Positions 17,849 to 26,568 of a DNA stretch of 64,000 nt are shown here, piece by piece. A program made the position numbers and the translations under genes. The notes under the pieces are model-generated. The model ran no database searches and was not told the origin of the DNA. It saw only the letters and a program-made list of their open reading frames with translations. This stretch comes from Arsukibacterium tuosuense (lineage in GTDB: Bacteria; Pseudomonadota; Gammaproteobacteria; Enterobacterales; Alteromonadaceae), in NCBI RefSeq assembly GCF_900215315.1, contig NZ_OBEB01000009.1, positions 106,002-170,001 of the forward strand. Reading direction: 5' to 3'. Every line of letters starts with the position of its first letter. Within the stretch, counting starts at the first letter, position 1.

Positions 17849-17896
17849 ATGTATCGCTCCTGTTGCGTAATTAATTACAACTTGATTGTTGGCAGC

Positions 17897-20020
17897 TTAC
17901 TGCTGACTTAACGATTCAAACGTTTGCCTAAGGGTATCAGGCGTTAAAATTTGCGGCAGCACTTGTGGCGGCTGCCCCGGCCAGTACAACACATATAGCG
18001 GCACGCCATCGCGCTGATACTGCTGCAGATAAGCGGTTATGGCACTGTCGCGCCGGGTCCAGTCTCCCTTTAAATAACTGACATCGTATTCTGTTAACGC
18101 AGCCTTGCTGCGCTCGGTATTCAGGGCCACCTGCTCATTGACCAGACAGGTGATACACCAGTCAGCTGTCATATTGACCAGTACCGGTTTACCTTGCCGG
18201 CGCAGCTCGCTGAGCTTTTCCGCTGACCAGCTTTGCCAGTGCTGCGCCGTGCTTTGGCCAGGCTGTGGGTTGCTGCTTAGCGCCGCTTGCTGGCTGGAGA
18301 CCTGCCACAGAGTAATAACAGCCAGCAGCACTAACCCCAGTGCCGCCAGCCGGTTAAACCAGCCGGCACCCAGCTGCACCCGGCCCCACAGCCATAGTGC
18401 AGCAGAGAGCGCCACCATCCCAACTAACAACAATGCCATAGCGTCGATACCGGTCTGGCGGCCAAATACCCAGACCAGCCAGACTGCGCTTAGATACAAT
18501 GGCCAGGCTAACAGTTGTTTTAAAGTCTCCATCCAGGCACCGGGCTTAGGCAGCAACCGGGCCAGCGCCGGTATGTAAGCGAGTAATAAGAATGGCAACG
18601 CCATCCCCAGGCCCAGCGCAGCAAATACCAGCAACGCCACCTGGGGGCTCTGGGTTACGGCATAACCGAGCGCCGTGCCCATAAAAGGCGCGGTACAGGG
18701 ACTTGCCACGATCACCGCCAGCACCCCGGTAAAAAAAGAACCTTTGCCGCCACTTTTGACCGTCAGATCGCCACCGGCGTTCATTAAGCCCAGACCAAAC
18801 TGCACCAGCCCGGATAAGCTTAAGCCCAGCGCCAACAGCAAATATGCCAGCAGGCCTACCAACAGCGTGCTTTGCAAATGAAAGCCCCAGCCAATAGCAT
18901 TACCAGCCGCACGCAGTGCAATAAGTAAGCCAGCCAGTGCCAGAAAGCTCAGTACTACTCCGGCGGTATAAAACAGGGCGTCATGGCGTTGCTGTTGCCG
19001 CTGCTGACTGTTGCCAGCGATGCTTAGCGCCTTTAATGACAACACAGGGAACACACAGGGCATTAAATTCAGAATAAGGCCACCGCCGGCGGCCATCAGT
19101 AAAATAAGCCACAAATTGCTGTTGTTATTGCTGTTGTTAAGGATACCGCCAGTTAGCAGAATTTCAGTACTGCCACCCTGCTCAGCGGGCTGCTGACGAT
19201 ATTGTAAGTTGACGCTGTAGCCCTGCCCTGCGGCATCAACCAGCACCACTTCTACCTGCTGCGGCGCGCTGCTGAAATAGGTATTGATGGCCTGTTGTAA
19301 TAGCCAACCATTTTGTTGCGGCACCAGTTGCTGGGCAGCAGCATGGTCGACCAGTTCAGTGCTGGCGACAAAGAACGCAACCGGTGGCTCGGGTAATTGC
19401 TCATGGAGTTCTGCAGAAAATGCCCCGCCACTGATGGCGTAGTCACCCACTGCGCCGGTGGCGAGCGGCAAGGCCTGCCGAGCTTTTGCAAACAACGGTT
19501 GCTGGCTGGCGGCCGGCTCTGATTGCCCGGCAACGTTCAGGGTTAATTCGAAGCTGGCATCGGCCGGAATGCAGATTTCTTCACACACCAGCCAGTCAAC
19601 GTCGGCATTAATGGTCAGGCTGTCTGCAGCATAGTCTGCCGGCACTGTCAGCTCAGTTAACAGTAAGGTTTGACCGGCATAGCCGTAATTAACCAGTGGT
19701 GGGATCAGAAAAGACTGAGGCGTTGGCCAGCTTATATTTCCTGTTTGCACACCAGCAGGTAACTGCCAGCTGATACTAGTGGCCAGGCCGGAATCGCCGG
19801 GGTTTTGCCAGTAAGTATGCCAGCCTGGGTCCGGTTCAAAATGCAGCAATACTGCAAACTGCTGGCCTGCAGCAACGGTACGGTATTCGCTAACCAGTTC
19901 GGCTTTTATATGCTTCGCCTGCTGCCAGCCGCTGCTGCTGGCCTGCACCGCAAAACCTGCCAGCAAACTGCTTAACAACAGCAACACCCGGATTGTCAGC
20001 CATCTGCTTAGTCGCGACAT
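17897..20020 (-). CDS. Thiol:disulfide interchange protein, DsbD/ScsB-like
   Basis: A 707-residue inner-membrane protein. Domains: signal peptide (1-27), an N-terminal periplasmic domain with CEEIC (146-150) typical of ScsB rather than classical DsbD, a transmembrane domain (about 303-575) with the redox Cys in LMPCVFPVLS (Cys322) and ASPCTAPFMG (Cys442), and a periplasmic thioredoxin domain with WCITC (Cys622, Cys625). It carries electrons from cytosolic thioredoxin across the membrane to periplasmic partners. The downstream redoxin is a likely partner. Whether the cell also has a classical DsbD is not known from this window. Confidence 0.88.
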   Translation of the reverse strand: MSRLSRWLTIRVLLLLSSLLAGFAVQASSSGWQQAKHIKAELVSEYRTVAAGQQFAVLLHFEPDPGWHTYWQNPGDSGLATSISWQLPAGVQTGNISWPTPQSFLIPPLVNYGYAGQTLLLTELTVPADYAADSLTINADVDWLVCEEICIPADASFELTLNVAGQSEPAASQQPLFAKARQALPLATGAVGDYAISGGAFSAELHEQLPEPPVAFFVASTELVDHAAAQQLVPQQNGWLLQQAINTYFSSAPQQVEVVLVDAAGQGYSVNLQYRQQPAEQGGSTEILLTGGILNNSNNNSNLWLILLMAAGGGLILNLMPCVFPVLSLKALSIAGNSQQRQQQRHDALFYTAGVVLSFLALAGLLIALRAAGNAIGWGFHLQSTLLVGLLAYLLLALGLSLSGLVQFGLGLMNAGGDLTVKSGGKGSFFTGVLAVIVASPCTAPFMGTALGYAVTQSPQVALLVFAALGLGMALPFLLLAYIPALARLLPKPGAWMETLKQLLAWPLYLSAVWLVWVFGRQTGIDAMALLLVGMVALSAALWLWGRVQLGAGWFNRLAALGLVLLAVITLWQVSSQQAALSSNPQPGQSTAQHWQSWSAEKLSELRRQGKPVLVNMTADWCITCLVNEQVALNTERSKAALTEYDVSYLKGDWTRRDSAITAYLQQYQRDGVPLYVLYWPGQPPQVLPQILTPDTLRQTFESLSQQ

Positions 20021-20227
20021 TATTTTACCTCGTTGTCTGCATACGCTATTAAGCTACTTCAGTTGAAAAAAATGTTCAAAACAACTGCGATAATTGCGGT
20101 TTTATTACGCCAAATACAGCAAAATTCACGACAAAATGCTATATTAACACCGCTTTATTCTGTGGTTAGTCGTGGTCACTCCGGCTAGCCTGAACCCACC
20201 CCAGTGATGATATGAAGGTTAAACTTA

Positions 20228-22459
20228 ATGAAAGGCATGAAAAAGTCTGCTCTGAATCTGGCGATTTGCGCCGGTTTGTTTGGCGCTGTTAGTTTTGCTG
20301 CAGCGGCGCAAACTCAGGAAAGCGATAGCGAACAACAAGAAAACAAGCTGGAAACGATCACAGTCACAGCCCAAAAACGTACTCAGAGTATTCAGGAAGT
20401 GCCTATTTCGGTAGCCACTATCAGCCAGGAACGCTTTAACGCTATTTTCTCCAGTGGCGATGATATTACCGCCCTGGCAGTGAAAGTACCGGGTTTATAT
20501 GCAGAAACGTCCAACGGCCGGGCAGCACCACGCTTTTATATTCGCGGTTTAGGCAATACCGATTTTGACTTAGCCGCCTCACAGCCAGTGTCCATTGTAA
20601 TGGACGAAGTGGTAATGGAAAACGTGATTTTAAAAAGCTTTCCATTGTTTGATATGCAAGCTGTTGAAGTTATCCGTGGCCCACAAGGCACGCTATTTGG
20701 CCGCAACACCACCGCCGGCATTATTAAGTTTGACAGTGTAAAGCCCCGCCAGGACTTCGATGGCTATTTTAAGGCTGGTGCCGGTAGCCTTGGCATGCGT
20801 AACGTCGAAGGCGCCATTGGTGGCGGCTTAACAGATGAATTGTCGGCCCGGGTATCGTTAATGTCGAATCATCGTGACGACTGGGTAAGCAACAGTTTTT
20901 CTGGCGAAAGCGACGTAATGGGTGGCTACGAAGAGCAAGCCGGCCGGCTGCAGTTTTTATACGAGGGCAATGATTTCGACGCCTTGTTAAACTTGCACAC
21001 CCGTAATTATGACGGCACCTCAAGTTTATTCCGGGCCAATATTTTAACCCCGGGCAGCAATGAGCTGAATGAAAACTACGACCGCGACACTGTGGCATAT
21101 AACGAAGGTCGTAATAACCCGCAAAGCTATGACGCCTGGGGCGGCTCGCTGAAAATGGATTTCGCGCTGCAGGATATGACCTTAACCAGTATATCAGCCA
21201 TTGAAAAAGCCGATGGCGGCGGCATTGGTGATATTGACGGCGGCAACGAGACTGGTCCCGGCGTGGTGCCCTTTCAGGCGGTTACTGAAGATCAGCTGCG
21301 CGGCTTAAAGCAGGTTACGCAGGAAATCAGGCTTGCCAGTGACACCGACAATGCCCTGAGCTGGCAGACCGGTGCGTTTTACTTTGATTCAAGCTTCTCA
21401 GTAAACAGTATTGACGGCTTTTTTGGCGCCACTGAAGTATTCCATGGCAATACCAGCTGGGCGCTGTTTGGCCAGAGTTCTTACAAAGTGGACGACAAGC
21501 TGGATATCACTGCCGGCATCCGTTACACCGACGATGAAAAAACCTTCTATGTTGGCCAGCAAAACGTCAATGGTTTTGCCCTGGTAATAGGTGCCGCCGA
21601 AGAGCAGTACTATGCGCCAATTCGGGTATCGGACGACAATATCAGCTGGGAGCTAAGTGCTAACTATCGCCTGACCGCAACCACCAGCCTGTTTGCCCGG
21701 GCTGCCGAAGGTTTCCGCGCCCAGTCTATTCAGGGCCGTGATGTAGCATTTGAAGCGCCGCCATCTGTTGCCGACTCTGAAACCATTACCTCGTTTGAAG
21801 TGGGTGCCAAATCAGACTTACTGGATAACACCCTGCGCTTAAACGGCGCGCTGTTTTACTACACCATTGATGACATTCAGTTGTCGGCAATTGGTGGTCA
21901 AACCCAGGGCAACCAGCTGATCAACGCGAATAAGGGTGTTGGTTACGGTTTTGAAATCGACTTTGACTGGCGCGCCACACCCTACTTCACCCTTGGCGGC
22001 GGTTTTAGCTACAACGACACAGAATTACAAGACGACAACCTGACTGTTGCCCCTTGTGGTTCCGGTATGTGTACTGTGCTGGACCCTGTGAACGGTGACG
22101 GCCAGGCATTTATTGATGGCAATCCGTTCCCACAGGCACCGGAAACCATCTTAACCTTAAATGGCCGCTACGATTTCCCGATTGAAAGCGGTGAAATTTA
22201 TGTTTACGCTGATTACCAGTTACAGGGAGAGACTAACCTGTTTTTGTATGAGTCAGCCGAGTTCAGCTCTGATAATAACTTTGAAGCCGGCTTACGGGTG
22301 GCTTATATCAATTACGAGCATAACTATGAAGTGGGCTTCTTTGGCCGCAACATTACCGATGAAGACAACCTGAAAGGGGCTATCGACTTCAATAACCTGA
22401 CCGGCTTTGTCAATGAACCACGGGTATTAGGCGTCGATTTCCGGATCAACTTCTACTAA
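20228..22459 (+). CDS. TonB-dependent outer-membrane receptor
   Basis: A 743-residue receptor: signal peptide (cleavage near AAAAQ), TonB box ETITVTAQKR, a plug domain (about 50-165) with VEVIRGPQGTLFGRNTTAG, and a 22-strand type barrel ending in an aromatic residue (DFRINFY). The plug type (VPISVATISQERF, GRNTTAG) belongs to the large group of receptors for carbohydrates, sterols or siderophore-like ligands; the substrate cannot be named. GAAGG precedes the ATG; a second in-frame ATG at 20237 is possible. Single-gene unit with its own terminator. Confidence 0.9.
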   Translation: MKGMKKSALNLAICAGLFGAVSFAAAAQTQESDSEQQENKLETITVTAQKRTQSIQEVPISVATISQERFNAIFSSGDDITALAVKVPGLYAETSNGRAAPRFYIRGLGNTDFDLAASQPVSIVMDEVVMENVILKSFPLFDMQAVEVIRGPQGTLFGRNTTAGIIKFDSVKPRQDFDGYFKAGAGSLGMRNVEGAIGGGLTDELSARVSLMSNHRDDWVSNSFSGESDVMGGYEEQAGRLQFLYEGNDFDALLNLHTRNYDGTSSLFRANILTPGSNELNENYDRDTVAYNEGRNNPQSYDAWGGSLKMDFALQDMTLTSISAIEKADGGGIGDIDGGNETGPGVVPFQAVTEDQLRGLKQVTQEIRLASDTDNALSWQTGAFYFDSSFSVNSIDGFFGATEVFHGNTSWALFGQSSYKVDDKLDITAGIRYTDDEKTFYVGQQNVNGFALVIGAAEEQYYAPIRVSDDNISWELSANYRLTATTSLFARAAEGFRAQSIQGRDVAFEAPPSVADSETITSFEVGAKSDLLDNTLRLNGALFYYTIDDIQLSAIGGQTQGNQLINANKGVGYGFEIDFDWRATPYFTLGGGFSYNDTELQDDNLTVAPCGSGMCTVLDPVNGDGQAFIDGNPFPQAPETILTLNGRYDFPIESGEIYVYADYQLQGETNLFLYESAEFSSDNNFEAGLRVAYINYEHNYEVGFFGRNITDEDNLKGAIDFNNLTGFVNEPRVLGVDFRINFY

Positions 22460-22497
22460 CGCTGCAGCCGTTAAAGAGCCATTAGCGTAACAAAAAC

Positions 22498-22525
22498 CGC
22501 CTGGGTCAAATCAGGCGTTTTTTTT
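22498..22525. terminator. Terminator after the TonB receptor gene
   Basis: CGCCTG / CAGGCG stem with an 8-base loop, flanked by an A-run upstream and eight T downstream. The symmetry would allow termination in both directions. Confidence 0.85.
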
Positions 22526-22636
22526 ATTTCCCAGCCAGCATGCTATTGGCCGTATCGACCTTGCTTTTTACCCGGCTGCCGATTTAGCCTGCAGTTAACT
22601 AAGCAAAACGTCTGAACTGACCCAGCAGAGAACCCT

Positions 22637-23719
22637 ATGGCCGATTTTCGCAGTGATACCGTAACCCAGCCCTGTGCCGCCATGCGCCAGGCAATGCATA
22701 ATGCCTTACTTGGCGATGATGTGTTTAACGATGACCCCACCACCCTTGAGTTGCAGCGCTATGCCGCTGAGTTGTTGGGGTTTGAAGCTGCCTTATTTGC
22801 ACCCAGCGGCACCCAGACTAATTTGATTGCGATGATGAGCCATTGCCAGCGTGGCGATGAAGCCATTGTTGGCCAACAGTGGCATACCTACAAATGGGAG
22901 GGTGGCGGCATGGCGGTGCTGGGCTCGGTGCAGCCGCAACCGCTGGAGCTGCAAAGTGACGGCACCCTGGCCCTGAGCGATATTACCGGCGCCATAAAAC
23001 CGGACGACCCGCACTTTGCCCGCACCCGGCTGATTGTGATTGAAAATACCGTCGGCGGTAAAGTGCTGCCACTTCGCTACATGCGCGATGTGGCAGCGCT
23101 GGCGAAGGACAAAGGCCTAAAGTGTCATATCGACGGCGCCCGTTTGATGAATGCCGCCGTTGCCCTGGCTGACGAGCACCAGCTTAGCCCACAGCACATG
23201 GCGCGCGAGCTATGTCAGGGCTATGATTCAGTGTCTTTATGTTTATCCAAGGGCCTGGGCTGCCCGGTCGGCTCATTATTGCTGGGCTCAGCAGATTTTA
23301 TCCAACAGGCTAAGCGCGTCAGAAAAATGCTCGGTGGCGGTATGCGCCAGACCGGCGTGCTGACTGCCGCCGGCCTGTATGCCCTTAAGCACAACATAGC
23401 GCGACTGGCCGATGACCATGCCAATGCCAGTTATCTGGCCGCGGGCTTAACTGAGCTGGCCAGCCAGTGGCCCGCGCTGCAAGCGCTGACAGTGATCGCT
23501 CCGCAGACCAATATCGTATTCACTGATATCAGTCCGGCATTGGCCGACCGCTTACTGCCCTATCTGGCAGAGTATGGCGTAAAAGTCACCGCCAGCCGCT
23601 ACCAGGCAAAACAAGGGGCATTAATGCGCTTGCGCTGGGTGTGTCATCTGGATATCAGCCGCAACCAGATAACAGAAGCCCTGGCATTAATCAGGCAGTT
23701 TGCTGAGGAGCTCAATTAG
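22637..23719 (+). CDS. ltaE: Low-specificity L-threonine aldolase
   Basis: A 360-residue PLP enzyme that splits L-threonine and L-allo-threonine into glycine and acetaldehyde. Motifs: FRSDTVTQP at the N-terminus, CHIDGARLMNAAV (PLP-ring Asp), and LCLSKGLGCPVGSLLLG with PLP-lysine Lys205. The protein is about 25 residues longer than E. coli LtaE (333), mostly in the C-terminal domain. Stands alone between a terminator and the Msr fusion gene. Confidence 0.92.
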   Translation: MADFRSDTVTQPCAAMRQAMHNALLGDDVFNDDPTTLELQRYAAELLGFEAALFAPSGTQTNLIAMMSHCQRGDEAIVGQQWHTYKWEGGGMAVLGSVQPQPLELQSDGTLALSDITGAIKPDDPHFARTRLIVIENTVGGKVLPLRYMRDVAALAKDKGLKCHIDGARLMNAAVALADEHQLSPQHMARELCQGYDSVSLCLSKGLGCPVGSLLLGSADFIQQAKRVRKMLGGGMRQTGVLTAAGLYALKHNIARLADDHANASYLAAGLTELASQWPALQALTVIAPQTNIVFTDISPALADRLLPYLAEYGVKVTASRYQAKQGALMRLRWVCHLDISRNQITEALALIRQFAEELN

Positions 23720-23821
23720 GGCGGTGCTAAAAAGCTAAGCCTGTGAAAGCCCGCAGCCAGTTGCCCGGTCTTTAAAGTAAGCGGTCTGTTTAACTAACCA
23801 GAGCAATCACAGGACTATGAC

Positions 23822-25114
23822 ATGAAATACCTGAGTTTTAGCGTCGTTTTACTACTATCGTTGCTAGTGTTTTCCTCTCTGAATGCCCCGGCACAGGAAA
23901 CACCGGCGGTAAAACCGGCCAGCACTCAGCTGGACAGTATAGTGCTGGGCTCGGGCTGCTTCTGGGGCGCAGAAATGCGCTATGAAAAACTTCCCGGAGT
24001 AATTGATGCGGTATCAGGCTACGCCGATGGCAAGGGCGTGAAGCCCACGTACCGCGCCATTACCAAACGCAGTAATAAAAACAACCCGAATAATCATGCC
24101 GAGGTGGTGCAGGTTACCTTTGACCCTGCGCAGATAAGCCTCGAAGCACTGTTGCAGCACTACTTTGAAAGCCACGACCCGACCCAGCTTAACCGCCAGG
24201 GCAATGATATTGGTACCCAGTACCGCTCAATTATTCTGAGCAACAGTCCTGAGCAACAAGCCCGGGCTGAGGCGGTATTGCAGCAATATCAGCCTTTACT
24301 TACCGCTGCCGGTTATGGCCAGATTGTGACCCAGCTGAAACCACTGACAGAATTTTTCCCGGCCGAGCAATACCATCAGGATTACATTGCCAAAAACCCT
24401 AATGGCTACTGCCCTGATCACTCCACCGGGGTGCGCTTTAACCGTGATGAAGCAGCACTGACAGCAGAAGTTGATAACCGGGCAATGTTAACGGGGAAAC
24501 ATATTCTGGTAATTGATTCAGAAAGTTACTGTCCGTATTGTGAAAAGTTTAAAGCCGACGTGGCCAGCAGTTATCAGGGCGATATTCCGCTGCATTTCCG
24601 GTTTGCCCGCCAGTTACAGGGCCTGAGCATTAAAACCGAAGCCACAGCAACCCCGACCATTATCCTGCTGCAGGATGGTCGCGAGGTATTCGCTTTCAAA
24701 GGTTATCTGGCACCAGACGAATTTTATTTGCTGTTAGGTAAATTTAAACTGGGCGACAGCGAAGCATTCGATGTTGCGTTTGATAAAGCCACCGATCAGC
24801 GGTTTTGCAAAGAATATCAGATTTTTAAAAACACCCCGGACGGCATTTTCGTTGATAAATTAAGTGGTGCGCCATTATTTGATACCCGTGACCGTTTTAA
24901 CTCCGGCACCGGTTGGTTATCGTTTACCAAAGCCGTTGCCGGTTCGGTTATCGAAAAACCCGATAACCGTTATGGCATGCGCCGTACTGAAATTCGGGCC
25001 AAAGTATCGGGTATTCATCTGGGCCATGTGTTCCCTGATGGCCCAAACGGCCAGCCACGCTACTGCATTAATGCCACAGTATTGGACTTTGTGCCACGGC
25101 CTGCCGCAGGCTGA
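23822..25114 (+). CDS. Exported MsrA-thioredoxin-MsrB fusion, methionine sulfoxide reductase
   Basis: A 430-residue protein with a signal peptide (about 1-24). Three domains follow. MsrA (about 38-205) has catalytic Cys46 in GCFWG and NHAEVVQV. A thioredoxin-like domain (about 220-310) has CPYC at 237-240 and the cis-Pro in ATPTI. MsrB (about 316-425) has catalytic Cys415 in RYCIN and GHVFPDGP. It would repair both methionine sulfoxide epimers in the periplasm and carry its own reductant domain. The known neisserial PilB order is Trx-MsrA-MsrB, so the middle position of the Trx-like domain is unusual. The MsrB part lacks the two zinc CxxC motifs and has Thr in the GCGW position (GTGW); Cys329 may be its resolving cysteine. 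Confidence 0.9.
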   Translation: MKYLSFSVVLLLSLLVFSSLNAPAQETPAVKPASTQLDSIVLGSGCFWGAEMRYEKLPGVIDAVSGYADGKGVKPTYRAITKRSNKNNPNNHAEVVQVTFDPAQISLEALLQHYFESHDPTQLNRQGNDIGTQYRSIILSNSPEQQARAEAVLQQYQPLLTAAGYGQIVTQLKPLTEFFPAEQYHQDYIAKNPNGYCPDHSTGVRFNRDEAALTAEVDNRAMLTGKHILVIDSESYCPYCEKFKADVASSYQGDIPLHFRFARQLQGLSIKTEATATPTIILLQDGREVFAFKGYLAPDEFYLLLGKFKLGDSEAFDVAFDKATDQRFCKEYQIFKNTPDGIFVDKLSGAPLFDTRDRFNSGTGWLSFTKAVAGSVIEKPDNRYGMRRTEIRAKVSGIHLGHVFPDGPNGQPRYCINATVLDFVPRPAAG

Positions 25115-25125
25115 TATCAGCCTGC
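25106..25125. terminator. Perfect 20-bp palindrome shared by two convergent stop codons
   Basis: GCAGGCTGATATCAGCCTGC contains the TGA of the Msr fusion gene and, on the other strand, the TGA of the MscS-type gene, with two bases between them. As RNA it folds into an 8-bp stem with an ATAT loop; TTT follows on the plus strand only. It probably acts as a compact terminator or end-stabiliser for the convergent genes. Confidence 0.5.
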
Positions 25126-26478
25126 TTTGCCGGCCGCTTTGTCAGTAGCTGCTGGCAACAGGTTCTGTTCATCTGACTGATTTAACTCAGCATTCAGCTG
25201 CTGCTCAATAGTGGTGTCAGTACTGACATCGACCGCAGCGGCGTCGGCGGTAGCTGCCCTGAACTCAGGAGGCGTGGTCGCGGCTTGCAGCGGTGACGGC
25301 TGTTGCTCATCCGTCTTCTCTGCCCTGTTAGCCATATGAATACGATAGATTGGCTCTGGCATTTCAATGCCGGCCTGGTCGAAGGCTGATTTCACCAGCC
25401 GAATCGCTTCACTGCGGGCTTTTAAAAAATCGGTGTCACGCTGGTCAAGCCAGGCAAATATTCTGATGGTAACCGTACTGTCACCCAGCTCCTGCACCAG
25501 CACCCGTGGCCTGGGCTCAGCTAAAATGCCGGGCATGCTATGTAAGGTGCTGATTGCCAGCTCCCGCACCCGCACCAAATCCAGCTCTACCGACACCCCG
25601 ACATTGAATTCAAAGCGCCGTAACGGATTGCGGGTAAAGTTGGTCATCGGCGAGGTAATTATCTGGCTGTTCGGTATCCGTAAGTGATTACCATCCAAGG
25701 TCATCAGCACGGTATCGCGCGAGGTTAAACGCATCACTTTGCCCGTCATATCATCAACCTGAATAAAATCACCAATAGCGAATGGATTACGGGTACTCAG
25801 CAGTACCCCTGCCAGGTAATTTTCGACAATATTGCGAAAGGCAAAGCCCAGGGCAATACCAATAACCCCGGCCACCCCCAGCATGGCACTGACCAGAGCA
25901 GTAGCGTCAAGTAATTCCAGCGCGATCAGAATACCAATGCTGGTCACAATCAACCGCACAAACCGCATACCGAGGTTAGTGGCCAGCTCGCTCAGCCCCA
26001 GCCGACGCAATAAGGCATTGCGCCTGGCCAGCCAGCTGCCCAGCATTGAAAACAGCACCACCGCCAATACAGCCAGCAGCAACAACGGCAACATTTGAAT
26101 TGTAGTACCGAGCATTTCCCGGAATTTCTCCGTGGCAGGGGCTAACCGTGAACGCACCGCCAGCTGCTCCTGCAACTGGTTCTGCACATGCACCACCCCT
26201 TCCAGCCGGCTGGCAATCACGGTTATGTCGTCTTTTAGCTGATCGTTGGCCACCTCGCCCCGCAAGGTAATAACCCCGGAATTAACACTGATTTCCACAT
26301 TCTCCAGGCCGGAAATAGAGTCGGTAATATCTGTAAGCCGCCTGGCAATTGCCTGATCCTGCGGCGCATTAACCACCTTTATTTCAGTGTCAGGCTGTTC
26401 ACTGCCAGCCTGCTGCGCCCAGGCGCCAGCGCAATAAAACACCCCCACTGCCAGTACCAGCTGTATCCATTGCCGCAT
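25117..26478 (-). CDS. Mechanosensitive channel, MscS family with BON domain
   Basis: A 453-residue inner-membrane protein. Signal peptide (1-21), periplasmic BON domain (about 38-108, with VEISVNSGVITLRGEV), then three membrane segments (about 128-150, 172-192, 195-225). The pore helix and vestibule follow: GVAGVIGIALGFAFRNIVENYLAG is the conserved MscS TM3 region and GDFIQVDDMTGKV starts the beta domain. The family releases solutes upon hypo-osmotic shock. A tail of about 70 residues rich in Ala/Glu/Gln is probably disordered. It lies downstream of ppc (90 bp gap) on the same strand. Confidence 0.9.
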   Translation of the reverse strand: MRQWIQLVLAVGVFYCAGAWAQQAGSEQPDTEIKVVNAPQDQAIARRLTDITDSISGLENVEISVNSGVITLRGEVANDQLKDDITVIASRLEGVVHVQNQLQEQLAVRSRLAPATEKFREMLGTTIQMLPLLLLAVLAVVLFSMLGSWLARRNALLRRLGLSELATNLGMRFVRLIVTSIGILIALELLDATALVSAMLGVAGVIGIALGFAFRNIVENYLAGVLLSTRNPFAIGDFIQVDDMTGKVMRLTSRDTVLMTLDGNHLRIPNSQIITSPMTNFTRNPLRRFEFNVGVSVELDLVRVRELAISTLHSMPGILAEPRPRVLVQELGDSTVTIRIFAWLDQRDTDFLKARSEAIRLVKSAFDQAGIEMPEPIYRIHMANRAEKTDEQQPSPLQAATTPPEFRAATADAAAVDVSTDTTIEQQLNAELNQSDEQNLLPAATDKAAGKAG

Positions 26479-26568
26479 TATCCCTCCGGCTTTATGCTAT
26501 TTATCAGTAAGCTAACTTGTGTCACTAACTTATGTAACTAACTATAGCAGCTTCCTACAGCAGCTTGG

